Origin: Rhodobacterales bacterium 32-67-9
GTDB lineage: Bacteria; Pseudomonadota; Alphaproteobacteria; Rhodobacterales; Rhodobacteraceae
Assembly: GCA_002280515.1 (NCBI GenBank)
Contig: NCEA01000025.1
Coordinates: 1-36,445 of the forward strand
Direction: 5' to 3'
Length of the DNA stretch: 36,445 nt
Below, in pieces: positions 18,774 to 27,558 of this stretch. Numbering within the stretch: position 1 is the stretch's first letter; each line of letters opens with the position of its first letter. Position numbers and translations under genes: made by a program. Under the pieces are notes generated by a model. It ran no database searches and was not told where the DNA came from. It saw only the letters and a program-made list of their open reading frames with translations.

Positions 18774-19504
18774 TGGCGGCGAAACTGCAGATGATCGACG
18801 TCTGGAAGAGCTTTGGCGCGAACGCGGTGCTGCGCGGCATCGACCTCGAGGTCTCCGAAGGCGAAATGGTCTGCCTGATCGGCGCCTCCGGCTCGGGCAA
18901 GTCCACGCTCCTGCGCTCGCTGAACCTGCTGGAACCTGTCGACGACGGCCTTATCCTGCTCGACGGCACCGACATCACCGACCCCGAGCTTGATCCCCAG
19001 CCGATCCGCCAGCGCATCGGGCTGGTGTTCCAGAGCTTCAACCTCTTCCCGCACATGACCGCGCTGGAGAACGTCCTGCTCGCCCCGCGCCGCATCCAGC
19101 GCAAGACCCGCGCGGCGCTTCTGCCGGGGGTGGAGGCGCTTTTCGTCCGCTTCGGCCTCGCCGACCGGATGGGTCATTATCCCGACCAGCTTTCAGGCGG
19201 CCAGCAGCAGCGGGTGGCGATCATCCGGGCGCTTGCCATGAAACCCGAGGTGATGCTCTTCGACGAGGTGACCTCGGCGCTCGATCCCGAACTGGTGGGC
19301 GAGGTGCTCGACGTTCTGCGTACCCTGAAGGCAGAGGGCATGACGATGATCCTCGCCACGCACGAGATGGCCTTCGCCCGCGAGGCGGCCGACAAGGTGT
19401 GTTTCCTCGATGCCGGTCGGATCGTCGAGGAGGGTCCACCCGCCGAGATCTTCAGCAACCCGCGCGAGGCGCGTACCCGCGCCTTCCTCGCCCGCATTCT
19501 CTGA
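18773..19504 (+). CDS. ABC transporter ATP-binding protein (polar amino acid type)
   Basis: A 243-residue ATPase with Walker [10 protein letters not shown] (37-45), a Q-loop in [19 protein letters not shown], signature LSGGQQQR, Walker [15 protein letters not shown] and the switch His in LATHEMAF. The sequence is close to GlnQ/HisP-type ATPases. It pairs with the permease encoded at 17910-18773. The 79-bp gap after it is the longest inside this operon. Confidence 0.93.
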   Translation: MAAKLQMIDVWKSFGANAVLRGIDLEVSEGEMVCLIGASGSGKSTLLRSLNLLEPVDDGLILLDGTDITDPELDPQPIRQRIGLVFQSFNLFPHMTALENVLLAPRRIQRKTRAALLPGVEALFVRFGLADRMGHYPDQLSGGQQQRVAIIRALAMKPEVMLFDEVTSALDPELVGEVLDVLRTLKAEGMTMILATHEMAFAREAADKVCFLDAGRIVEEGPPAEIFSNPREARTRAFLARIL

Positions 19505-19583
19505 TCGACGGCAGACCGCCGACGGGCTTGCCCCGGCACAACCTGAGTGCGAAAACCGTCCGGCACCAGCTGGGGGAGGACCC

Positions 19584-20421
19584 ATGCTCAGATCCAAAGT
19601 GGACGAGGCGGCGGCCTTCATCCGGGGGCGGACCGGCATCCGTCCCGAAATCGCGCTGGTCCTCGGGTCCGGCCTCGGGCCACTGGCCGATCAGGTCGAG
19701 GGCACCACCATTCCCTATTCGGAGATCCCCGGCTTTCCGGTCTCGACCGCGCCGGGCCACCAAGGGCGGCTGATCCTCGGCCGGCTTTTCGGACGCGACT
19801 GCATCGTGATGCAGGGCCGGGTGCATCTTTACGAGGGCTATTCACCGCAGCAGGTGGTGTTTCCGGTCGCCGTCATGGCCGCGCTCGGGGGCGCAGGCCA
19901 TCGTCCTGACCAATGCGGCGGGGGGCATGAACCCCGACTATGCCGTCGGCGATCTGGTGGTGATCGAGGATCACCTCTCGCTCGCCGTCGCCTCAGGTCT
20001 CGACCCGCTTCTCGGGCCGAACGATCCCGGGCTTGGCCCCCGCTTCGTCTCGATGAACCGCGCCTACGATCCCGATCTCGTTGCCCTTGCCGAACGCATC
20101 GGCGGGTTGAAGCGCGGCACCTATGCCCATGTCGCCGGGCCGAGCTTCGAGCCCCCCGCGTTGATCCGTCTCCTGCGGTCGGCGGGCTGCGACCTCGTCG
20201 GCATGTCGACCGTGCCCGAGGTGATCATGGCCCGCTATCTTGGTCTTCGCGTCCTTGCCATCTCCGCCGTGACCAATATCGCGGTGGCCAGCACCGCCGA
20301 TTCCCATGTGACGAACGAGGCCGAGGTATGGGAGGCCGCGAAGGCGCTGCAACCGAAGCTTCTTGCGCTGATGCAGGCGCTGATCCCGGCCTTGCCGGCC
20401 CAACCGGAGAGGCCCGGATGA
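19584..20421 (+). pseudogene. Class I purine nucleoside phosphorylase, broken by a +1 frameshift
   Basis: The first frame (from ATG 19584, ribosome site GGGGGAGGA) encodes the PNP N-terminus with the phosphate-site VLGSGLG, the AGHQGRLILG loop and MQGRVHLYEGY. It goes out of frame in a run of five G at 19887-19891. Removing one G restores ALGAQAIVLTNAAGGMNPDY and joins it to the second half, which contains GPSFEPPALIRLLRSAGCD, VGMSTVPEVIMARYLG and AVTNIAV. The repaired protein would have 278 residues, normal for hexa/trimeric class I PNP (EC 2.4.2.1). The Asn of VTNIA points to 6-oxopurine nucleosides rather than methylthioadenosine. Either this is a homopolymer sequencing error or the gene is recently inactivated. 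The end overlaps the next start (ATGA). Confidence 0.88.
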
Positions 20422-21773
20422 CCGAATTCCCCGTGCGTGCCGACACGCTCATCACCAATGCCCGCATCCTGACGATGGACGCGGAGTTCACCGAGTTCGC
20501 CGAGGGGGCACTGGCGATCACCGGCGGCAGGATCACCGCGCTTGGCCCGGTCACAGACGCCGCCCGCACGCAAGCGGACGAGGTGGTGGATGCGGCAGGC
20601 AGTCTTCTTCTTCCCGGCTTCGTCAACACCCATTGCCACGCGGCGATGGTGCTCTTTCGCGGCCTTGCCGACGACCGTCCGCTCGACGGTTTCCTGAAAG
20701 CCGTCTGGGCGGCCGAGGCCGCGCATGTCACGCCGGACACGGTGCGGGCGGGCGCCACGCTCGGGCTGGCGGAAATGGCGCTTGGCGGGGTGACGCATGT
20801 CGTCGACATGTATTTCCATCCCGACGCGACGATCGAGGCGGCAGGAAAGGTCGGCGTTGGCCTTACCTCCGGGCCGGTCTTCATCGGGTTCGACGGCATC
20901 GACCACCTGCCTTGGCCCGAGCGACTGCGCTTTGCCGAGGACTTCGTCGCCCGTCATCGCGGCACCGAGGGGCTCGAATTGATGCTGATGCCACATTCGG
21001 CCTACACGCTCGACGCGGAGAAATTGCGCGAGGTCGCGGCGATGGCCGGCCGCCTCGGCCTTCCGGTTCATATCCATGCCGCCGAGGCGCCGTCCGAGAT
21101 GCGGCTGGTGGCGGACCAGCACGGCACGACGCCCGCGCGGATCCTCGACACCTGCGGCATCCTTCAACCCGGCACGCTTCTTGCCCATGCCGTTCATCTC
21201 GACGATGCCGAGATCGCGCTTCTGGCCGAGCGGGGCGTCACGGTGGCGCATTGCCCGCTGTCGAACGCGAAGCTTGCCTCCGGCATGGCGCGGCTCAAGG
21301 CGCTGCGGGCAGCCGGGCTGACCCTGTCGCTTGGCACCGACGGGGCTTCCAGCGGCAATGACCTCGACATGTTCAAGACGATGCGGCAGACGGCCTACCT
21401 CGCCATCCTCGCCACCGGAGAGCCGGATGTCCTGCCCGCCCGCGACATCGTTGCGATGGCGACGCGCGGCGGGGCGGCGGCGGCGGGGCTTGGCGCCCGG
21501 AAGGGGGTTCTGGCGCCGGGCATGGACGCCGACCTGATGCTGGTCGACCTTGCCGCGCCGCATCTCATCCCGGCCTACGACCCCTATTCGACCCTCGTCT
21601 ACGCGGCGGGACGCGAAGATGTGCGCGATGTCTTCGCGCGCGGGCGCCGGATCGTTGCCAGCCGCCGTCTGGTTGCCGGAATCAGCGACGAGATCGCGGC
21701 GGTTCGGGCCGTTGCCGCGCGTATTGCGGAAAATGCTGTGGGAAAGCAGGCGAAGTACCCAATACGGCAGTAA
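20418..21773 (+). CDS. Amidohydrolase, MTA/SAH deaminase-like (MtaD/ATZ-TRZ family)
   Basis: A 451-residue metal-dependent hydrolase. The ligands are visible: His72 and His74 in NTHCHA, His220 and Glu223 in VHIHAAE, a His in HCPLSN (279), and Asp308 in LGTDGASSGND. This pattern, including SSGNDLDMF, is that of 5'-methylthioadenosine/S-adenosylhomocysteine deaminases (EC 3.5.4.31/28). Related enzymes deaminate guanine, 8-oxoguanine or other purine-like rings. The start overlaps the PNP stop by 4 bp, so the two were translated together. Deamination followed by phosphorolysis would turn an adenosine-type nucleoside into hypoxanthine and sugar phosphate; that sequence of steps is inferred from the neighbourhood. 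Confidence 0.85.
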   Translation: MTEFPVRADTLITNARILTMDAEFTEFAEGALAITGGRITALGPVTDAARTQADEVVDAAGSLLLPGFVNTHCHAAMVLFRGLADDRPLDGFLKAVWAAEAAHVTPDTVRAGATLGLAEMALGGVTHVVDMYFHPDATIEAAGKVGVGLTSGPVFIGFDGIDHLPWPERLRFAEDFVARHRGTEGLELMLMPHSAYTLDAEKLREVAAMAGRLGLPVHIHAAEAPSEMRLVADQHGTTPARILDTCGILQPGTLLAHAVHLDDAEIALLAERGVTVAHCPLSNAKLASGMARLKALRAAGLTLSLGTDGASSGNDLDMFKTMRQTAYLAILATGEPDVLPARDIVAMATRGGAAAAGLGARKGVLAPGMDADLMLVDLAAPHLIPAYDPYSTLVYAAGREDVRDVFARGRRIVASRRLVAGISDEIAAVRAVAARIAENAVGKQAKYPIRQ

Positions 21774-21823
21774 CCCGTACCGGCTGATACCTGCTAATCC
21801 GGAACAAATCCGAGACCGGGCAT

Positions 21824-21852
21824 TTGAATGTTGCCGCAATCACCGATAATAT
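21824..21852 (+). promoter_or_regulatory. Sigma-70-like promoter for the 21967 gene cluster
   Basis: TTGAAT (21824-21829) and TAATAT (21847-21852) are separated by exactly 17 bp, in an otherwise AT-richer stretch. This would place the transcript start near 21859 and give a leader of about 107 bases. CGGAAC (21800-21805) lies just upstream and CGGACC (21869-21874) just downstream of the predicted start; both resemble half-sites found before the two-component system. Confidence 0.55.
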
Positions 21853-21922
21853 CCGAGTCTGTGGTGGTCGGACCTGCTTCATCTGCCGAAACGGGTTCGT
21901 GGGTAACTTAATAGTCGGCCTT

Positions 21923-21959
21923 GGGTCAGTTGGACCCTCTTCGCTGCCGTCAAGAGGGT
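21923..21959 (+). promoter_or_regulatory. Two overlapping hairpins covering the ribosome site of the 21967 gene
   Basis: Hairpin A: GGGTC (21923-21927) with GACCC (21933-21937). Hairpin B: ACCCTCTT (21934-21941) with AAGAGGGT (21952-21959), a perfect 8-bp stem with a 10-base loop. B sequesters AGAGGG, the ribosome site of the ATG at 21967. Because ACCC at 21934-21937 is needed by both, A and B exclude each other, the arrangement of a simple RNA switch or thermosensor. No function is demonstrated. Confidence 0.5.
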
Positions 21960-21966
21960 GGGGCTA

Positions 21967-23520
21967 ATGGAAAGAACGGCGACGAATGTCGCTTCACCGC
22001 CAATCGTGGGCGGTGATTTGCCAAGCTTCGACGAGCTTCTGGCAAAGGGGTCGTTCCATGCCCGACTGGCGCGTGCGCGGGCAGAGCGCGAGCAGGCGCT
22101 GGCCCGGTCCGGCGAAGCGTCCGGCGACGAATTCATTCTCAACACCGGCCGCAAGCCATGGGAAAAGGGCGCGAACCCGGCGCCAAAACGCGACCGGATG
22201 GCCGAGGCGTTGAGCCAGTCGGTAGCCGTCGTCCCGCTGGTGGAACGGCAGGCGCGCGCGCCTGCGCCAGCCAAACCTGTCCCGACGCCGGCCCCGATCC
22301 CGGCCATTGCGCCGGCCGCGAAACCCGCCATCGCGCCGACCGCAAGGGTCGGGCAGCCGGCCGAACGGCTGAAACCGCCCCAACCTGTCGAACGCCTGGT
22401 CCTGGTGGCCGCGAAGCCTGTCCGCAAGCCGGTGTATGTCGTCGCGGGCTTCGGTGCCGGCCTGCTCATCGGCGCCGCGACCGCCCTCTTCGGGCCGATG
22501 CTGCGCGATGTCGGGACGGGATCGGTCCCGGTCGCGCCCGAAACCGTCGCTTCGGTTTCCACCGCGCAGGCGCCGGTCGCCGGCATGACGCAACCCGACC
22601 CGGCAGTGCTTTCCACGGTGGTGACGCCGGTGCCGGTTCCCGCTCAGCGCCCGCTGCTCGTCGTTGCCGCGCGGCCTGCGGAGCCGCAGGCCGCCGACGT
22701 GGCGCCACGGGGCGCGCAGAACGGACCGCTTCTCGCCAGTTCGGTGCCCGTCGCGCTTGCCTCACCGGCCACTGCGATCCAACCGTTGCCGTCCGGGCCG
22801 GCCGATGCCGGACCCGTTATCCTGCCGCGCCCGACCGCCACCCCGGTCGGAATGCCGGTTCCGGCGGACCTGCTGCCGACCGACAGCGCCCTGCCGCCCG
22901 AACTTCCGAATATCGGCGCGGGCACCACGGACCTCGCAGCCGTTGCCCCGGCCGACCCCGCTATCCTCACTGCCGCCGCTATTGCTGGCTGGGCCGCGCC
23001 CGCGCCCGGCAGGCTGACGTTGCCGCGCGTTACCGAAGGCGATGCGCCGCTTTCCCGCCAGCCGCTGCCGGCCGCCTACTCGGCACCGGAGCCTGCGGAG
23101 CCCAGCCCGCCGGCCGCGCCGCTCTTTTCCGGCTCGGTGGTCCTGCACGCCCCCGCCGGCGTCGCCGACGCCACGCTTGTCGAGACCGTGGACAAGCTCG
23201 TTGCGGTGGGTGTGCCGGTGGGCGAGCCGAGCCGCGTGGGTTTCACCATCTCGGAAAGCAACGTGCGCTATTTCCATGCCGCCGATGCCGAGGCCGCCGC
23301 CGCGATTGCTACCGAGGTCGGCGCCCGTCTTCGCGATTTCACCAGCTTCGACCCGGCCCCGCCGGCCGGCACGATTGAGGTCTGGCTGGCCGGGAAGGGC
23401 GGCGCCGCGTCCGCGCCCGCGCGGAAATCGACGAAGCGGACGCGCAGCACGGGCAATCCGCAGCTATTGAACCTTAGAAACCGGATCCTGCAGCAACTCA
23501 GGAACGGCGATCACCTTTAG
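21967..23520 (+). CDS. Unrecognised Pro/Ala-rich single-pass membrane protein
   Basis: A 517-residue protein of unknown function. Residues about 15-60 are charged and helical (LPSFDELLAKGSFHARLARA), followed by a Pro/Ala-rich linker. One membrane helix (VYVVAGFGAGLLIGAATALF, about 155-175) follows, then a long Pro/Ala/Val-rich periplasmic region. The compact C-terminal domain (about 390-490) contains SGSVVLHAPAGV, then VRYFHAADAEAAAAIATEVGARL. The last motif recalls LytR-C-like or related small periplasmic domains, but I would not assign it. The C-terminus is basic. The ATG at 21967 is preferred over a GTG 9 bases earlier because AGAGGG is spaced 8 bases before it. It heads a cluster with glycosyltransferases, so a role in envelope or surface-glycan assembly is possible. 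Confidence 0.65.
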   Translation: MERTATNVASPPIVGGDLPSFDELLAKGSFHARLARARAEREQALARSGEASGDEFILNTGRKPWEKGANPAPKRDRMAEALSQSVAVVPLVERQARAPAPAKPVPTPAPIPAIAPAAKPAIAPTARVGQPAERLKPPQPVERLVLVAAKPVRKPVYVVAGFGAGLLIGAATALFGPMLRDVGTGSVPVAPETVASVSTAQAPVAGMTQPDPAVLSTVVTPVPVPAQRPLLVVAARPAEPQAADVAPRGAQNGPLLASSVPVALASPATAIQPLPSGPADAGPVILPRPTATPVGMPVPADLLPTDSALPPELPNIGAGTTDLAAVAPADPAILTAAAIAGWAAPAPGRLTLPRVTEGDAPLSRQPLPAAYSAPEPAEPSPPAAPLFSGSVVLHAPAGVADATLVETVDKLVAVGVPVGEPSRVGFTISESNVRYFHAADAEAAAAIATEVGARLRDFTSFDPAPPAGTIEVWLAGKGGAASAPARKSTKRTRSTGNPQLLNLRNRILQQLRNGDHL

Positions 23521-23568
23521 GACCGAAGGCCGGAAGGGCCGGGGTCGAAACGAAATGATGGGGGCGAA

Positions 23569-23892
23569 ATGCCTGAACCAAGACTTCTCGCGATCATTAC
23601 AGCGTTTCTGCTGATCGCCGGCGCACCGGCGCGGGCCGATTACGACATCGCGCAATTGCAGCAGATCGAGCAATTTATCCTGCAAAAGGATAGCGCCGCG
23701 CTCTGGAAATACCTTGTCGACAACCCCGGGATCATGTCGGGCAACGATGCGCTCGCGCTCGAACTCAAAGCCTTCGTCGCCGCCATCGAAAGCGGCCAGC
23801 TCGCCATTTTCGCCGCGCGCCCGGCGCAAACCGCCGTTGTCCCGCCGACGGCTGCGGTGAGCTTCGCGGCGACGAGGACGGCCATCTATTGA
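23569..23892 (+). CDS. Small exported protein of unknown function
   Basis: A 107-residue protein with a clear signal peptide (MPEPRLLAIITAFLLIAGAPARA). A short mature part begins DYDIAQLQQIEQFILQKDSAALWKYLVDNPGIMSGNDALALELKAF and ends with an Ala/Val/Thr-rich tail. It would be periplasmic, about 84 residues after cleavage, and mainly helical. I recognise no family. It lies between the membrane-anchored Pro/Ala-rich protein and the glycosyltransferases, spaced 48 and 28 bp, and reads as part of the same operon. Confidence 0.7.
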   Translation: MPEPRLLAIITAFLLIAGAPARADYDIAQLQQIEQFILQKDSAALWKYLVDNPGIMSGNDALALELKAFVAAIESGQLAIFAARPAQTAVVPPTAAVSFAATRTAIY

Positions 23893-23920
23893 CCGCCGCA
23901 TCCCGACCCGGAGGAAAGAG

Positions 23921-24973
23921 ATGACCGGGCCGGGCCGCATTGCCTACCTGCTCGACCCGCGCTTTCCCGGCGGCACGTCATCCGCCGTGGCCGAGGAGTT
24001 GCGGACCATCGCGCCGCTTTGCCAGCCCGCCGTGCATGCCGTCAGTTCGCGCATGTTCGCGGGGCATGACCCGGCGCCGCCGCTTGCCGCCGCTTTCGAG
24101 GCGCTGGGAATCGAGTCGGTCTGGGACGCGGACACGGTCAGCGCCGACACGGTGATCCTTCACAATCCCTCGTTCCTGAAATTCGAGTCCGGTTTCGGCC
24201 GCCGTGTCCTGTGCCGCCACCTGATCGTCGTCACTCATGAAAACTTCCTCCGGCCCGGCGGCGAGGAGGCGTTCGACGTAACCGGCTGCCTTGACCGGAT
24301 TGACCGCGGCACGCTCGCTCTGCGCAAGTCGCTGGCCCCGATCTCGGCGCACAACCGGGCCACGGTCGCCGCATGGGGCGGGCGTTTCGGCCTGCCGCCC
24401 GGCTGGGACGTGCTGCAAGAGGACTGGTTCAACATCTGCGATCTGCCGATGATCGCGCCGACCGATACCCCGCGCGACCGGCGCGGCCGCCATTCCCGTC
24501 CGGGATTCGAGAAGTTTCCGCCCCCCGGCGATCTCGGCCTTTGCTTTCCGAGCCATGCCGAGGCCAATGTGATCCTCGGCGCCGACCTCCTGATTGCCGA
24601 GGGCGCCCCCGCGCACTGGCAGGTCTATCCGTTCCGGGGCCTTGAACTGGCTCGGTATTTCGGAATGATCGACTTCATGGTCTATTTCACCGCACCCACC
24701 TGGCAGGAAAGCTTCGGCCGTGTGCTCGCCGAAGGCATCGCCGCCGGCAAGGTGGTGATATCGGACAAGGCGACGGCGGCCGGATTCGGCGGCGGCGTGA
24801 TCGGCGCGCGCCCCGAGGAGGTCGACGGCATCATTCGCGCCTTCGTCGACGACCCGGCGCGGTTCGCTCGCCATGTCCGAGCGGCGCAAGCGGCGCTCGC
24901 CGCATTCTCGGCCGACGCGTTCCGGGCGCGGTTCGCGGGCCTTTTCGATCCCCGGACCGGAGCGGCCGCATGA
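23921..24973 (+). CDS. Glycosyltransferase, GT-B fold (GT4-like)
   Basis: A 350-residue cytoplasmic protein. The N-terminal Rossmann half starts IAYLLDPRFPGGTSSAVAEEL, with the Gly-rich acceptor-side loop. The C-terminal half has the segment TAPTWQESFGRVLAEGIAAG, the E-x7-E motif typical of GT4 and related GT-B retaining enzymes. Acceptor and sugar cannot be told from sequence. It overlaps the next glycosyltransferase gene by 4 bp (ATGA), so the two probably act on the same glycan. Confidence 0.75.
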   Translation: MTGPGRIAYLLDPRFPGGTSSAVAEELRTIAPLCQPAVHAVSSRMFAGHDPAPPLAAAFEALGIESVWDADTVSADTVILHNPSFLKFESGFGRRVLCRHLIVVTHENFLRPGGEEAFDVTGCLDRIDRGTLALRKSLAPISAHNRATVAAWGGRFGLPPGWDVLQEDWFNICDLPMIAPTDTPRDRRGRHSRPGFEKFPPPGDLGLCFPSHAEANVILGADLLIAEGAPAHWQVYPFRGLELARYFGMIDFMVYFTAPTWQESFGRVLAEGIAAGKVVISDKATAAGFGGGVIGARPEEVDGIIRAFVDDPARFARHVRAAQAALAAFSADAFRARFAGLFDPRTGAAA

Positions 24974-27039
24974 TCCTTATCGAGGCCGGCGAGCGGACCG
25001 ACAAGGCGTTCGACGCCAAGCTTCTGGTCGCGACGCAGCTTGCCGCGCGTGGCCACCGTGTCGTCCTCGACGACCGCACCCGCCCCGAGAAGGTGGAGCG
25101 CTACCAGAAATACGAGGTGGCGGCCTTTCTCGCCGATCTGGGCGGCGTGACGCTGCGCCGGGTGATCCTGATCGGCGCCGAAAGCGTTGCGCAGGACACT
25201 ATGATGGCGCTGCGCGGATTACGGCTCGGCGCGGACGTGGCGGTTTCCGTCGTCGGCCGCTTCGCCGACCGGCAATCGGCCATCGCGGCGCGGGCCAAGG
25301 TCGCTTATGCCATCGGGCGCGAACCCGACCTCGTCGATCTCGCCACGCTTCAGGGGCCGCCGCTCGTCGCCAATGCGATCTCGCCGCTTGCCGCAGCGCC
25401 GACGCCGGTGCCGCCAGAGCGGTTGACGCAAGTGTTCATAGTCCTGCCGCAGGAGGCGCTGGATGATCCGCAGACCCTGCCGGTCCTCTCGGCGATGGAC
25501 AACCTGCCGGACTACCGGCTGAACGTGATCCTGCCCGGCAAGGGCAAGGAGCAGGTCAAGGCGTCGCGCCATGCCGGGCTGACGGTCTTCGGCTATTCCG
25601 AACTTTCGCCGGCCGCCTTCGCCCGGCTCGCCGACATTGCCGCCTTCTTCGGCGACAGTGTCCCCGGCGAACGCATGGCGGCCTTCGCGCTCGATCTCAT
25701 GCGGTCAGGGCGGGTGGCGATCGATTGTACCGCGTCGGGCGGCTTCCTCGCGGGCGGCGCGCCCGTGCTGCGCGGCCCCGAAGAGATCGCGGCGCTCGCG
25801 AACTATGTCCAGCACACCGTGCTGGTGAACCGGCGCGAGATCGGTCGGCAGGCGCAGAAAAGCCCGTGGCTGGCGACGCATTCTGTCGAGGCGCTGGAAC
25901 AGGCGCTGGGCCTTGAGGCAACCGTGACGGCGGCCGACGCACCTGAGGGGACGGCAGCAAGCCGGTCAGTCTTTTTGCCCACCAACGGTGTCGGCCTAGG
26001 CCATGCGCGGCGCTGCACCCTCATCGCCGAGGCGATGGGGCCGGGCGCCGACCCCGCCTTCGCCGCCTTCCCAAGCTGCGTGCCGCTCATCCTCGACCGG
26101 GGGTTCGACTGTCTGCCGCTGGTGCAGAAAAGCCCGGACCATGTGGAAGACCACGCCAACGACCTTCTGAGCTACCTGCGGCTCCGCCGGGTGCTGAGGT
26201 CGGGCGACCGGCTGATTTTCGACGGCGGGTTCGTCTTCGATTCGATCCACCGGGTGATCCTTGAGCACGGCCTTGACGCGACATGGATCCGGCGCGGGCT
26301 ATGGCAGGCGGGGCAAACCCTCGCCACGGCACTTGACCGCGAACACACGTTTGCCCGGGTGATCGTGCCGGGCGAGGCTTTTGCCGAACTGAACAGCGAC
26401 CGCAGCACCGGCACGCATGTCCACGCCGTCGGGCCGATCGTCCAGCGACTGCCGCAGCCGGATGGCGCCGAACGGGCGGCCCGCCGGGCGGCACTTGGCC
26501 AGATGCTCGGGCGCGAGGTGGGCGAACTGGTCGTGACCATGCTCGGCGGTGGCGTTGCCGCAGACCGGACGGCGCAGATGCAGGCGCTCGCCACGCAGCT
26601 CGATCTACGGCCGGGCTGCCTTCACCTCATCGTGGTCTGACCCGGCGCGGTGGTTCCGGCCGGCCTTGCAAGCTGGCGCAACACGTGCGTGGTCCAGACC
26701 CAGAACGCCCTCGCCCTGTGCCAGATCGCCGATCTGGTCGTCTCGGCCACCGGCTACAATTCCTTCCACGAACTGCTCTACCATGCGGTGCCGACGATCT
26801 TCGTGCCGCAGATGGCGACCTTCATGGACGATCAGGAACGCCGCGCGCGCGCCGCTTCGGACCGGGGTCTGGCCGAGACTGTGCTGGCCCACGAGGTCCT
26901 GCTTCTGGAGCGCGAGGTGCGGGCTTTCCTCGACAAAGACAAAGCCGAGCGGATCCGTGCCGCGCTGGTGGCGGCGACGTTGCCCGAACCCGGCAACTGC
27001 GACGCGGCCGCCCTCATCCTCGGGGAGGAACCGCGATGA
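24970..27039 (+). pseudogene. Two-domain glycosyltransferase interrupted by an in-frame TGA
   Basis: One frame runs from ATG 24970 to TGA 27037-27039 with a single internal TGA at 26638-26640. Residues 1-320 resemble a degenerate GT-B domain. From about residue 330, FLPTNGVGLGHARRC is the acceptor-domain start of a MurG/UGT-like enzyme. After the TGA, in the same frame, comes the matching donor domain with LVVSATGYNSFHELLYHAVPTIFVP, then MDDQERRARAA. The full product would be about 689 residues; the truncated one (556) would lack the nucleotide-sugar site and should be inactive. A single base change from TGG would explain the stop. Readthrough cannot be excluded, and the 3' part could be translated separately only from a weak start such as GTG 26650. 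Confidence 0.75.
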
Positions 27040-27470
27040 CCCCGGACCACTGGCTTTCGGTTCTGGCCCGGATCACGCCCGCGGGCCCGGTCGACCTCGA
27101 TGCCGGCGAGGCACCGTCTGTGCGGCGGGGGACGGGGCTTGGCGGTTGGCCGTCCGACCTTCCGCCGCCGTCGCCCCGGCTCTGGGACCGCGAGGATACC
27201 GGCGCCACCTATCTCGGCATCCGGATCGACGCGCCGCTCCCCGATCCGGCCCGCACCGCGCTGCGTCTCGCCGCTGCCGCGCTCGAACGCGGGGTGACGC
27301 CGATCATCCTGACCTCTCACGCGCAATGCGGGTTCGAGCGTTTCGGCTTCCGTGTCGAACGGTTCGTGCCCGGCGTCGGCGCCGACCGCGCCGCGTGGGA
27401 GGCCGAGATGACCGCCTTCTGGTCGCTCGCGCTCATCATCGACGCGACCGACGTCGCGGCGCTTGGCTGA
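27036..27470 (+). CDS. Unrecognised 144-residue protein
   Basis: A 144-residue soluble protein, without signal peptide or membrane helix, that I do not recognise. It has Pro-rich and acidic stretches, then an alpha/beta-like C-terminal part (LRLAAAALERGVTPIILTSHAQ, VERFVPGVG, MTAFWSLALIIDATDVAALG). The single Cys lies in HAQCGFERFGF. Its ATG overlaps the stop of the glycosyltransferase gene (ATGA), and the strong G/C third-position bias supports a real gene. The link to glycan synthesis rests on operon position only. Confidence 0.65.
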   Translation: MTPDHWLSVLARITPAGPVDLDAGEAPSVRRGTGLGGWPSDLPPPSPRLWDREDTGATYLGIRIDAPLPDPARTALRLAAAALERGVTPIILTSHAQCGFERFGFRVERFVPGVGADRAAWEAEMTAFWSLALIIDATDVAALG

Positions 27471-27476
27471 GCCTTT

Positions 27477-27500
27477 CGGAACTCATCGGACCAAAGGCCG
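27477..27500 (+). promoter_or_regulatory. Candidate response-regulator site before the two-component genes
   Basis: CGGAAC (27477-27482) and CGGACC (27487-27492) are spaced 10 bp start to start. The second belongs to a 21-bp stretch (27480-27500) that matches 31107-31127 at 18 of 21 positions without gaps, sharing the exact core TCATCGGACCAA. The site ends 58 bp before the kinase start codon, a good place for control of the kinase/regulator operon. Confidence 0.5.
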
Positions 27501-27558
27501 TATCGCCCGGAGACAATGGCCCCTAGAACGTAACGCGAGGTAGCCGGCCGGACGCGCG

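Noticed and set aside
26638-26640. TGA read as selenocysteine
   Set aside because: The flanking sequence is a MurG-like glycosyltransferase with no redox role, and no convincing SECIS-like hairpin was seen just after the TGA. A TGG change is simpler.
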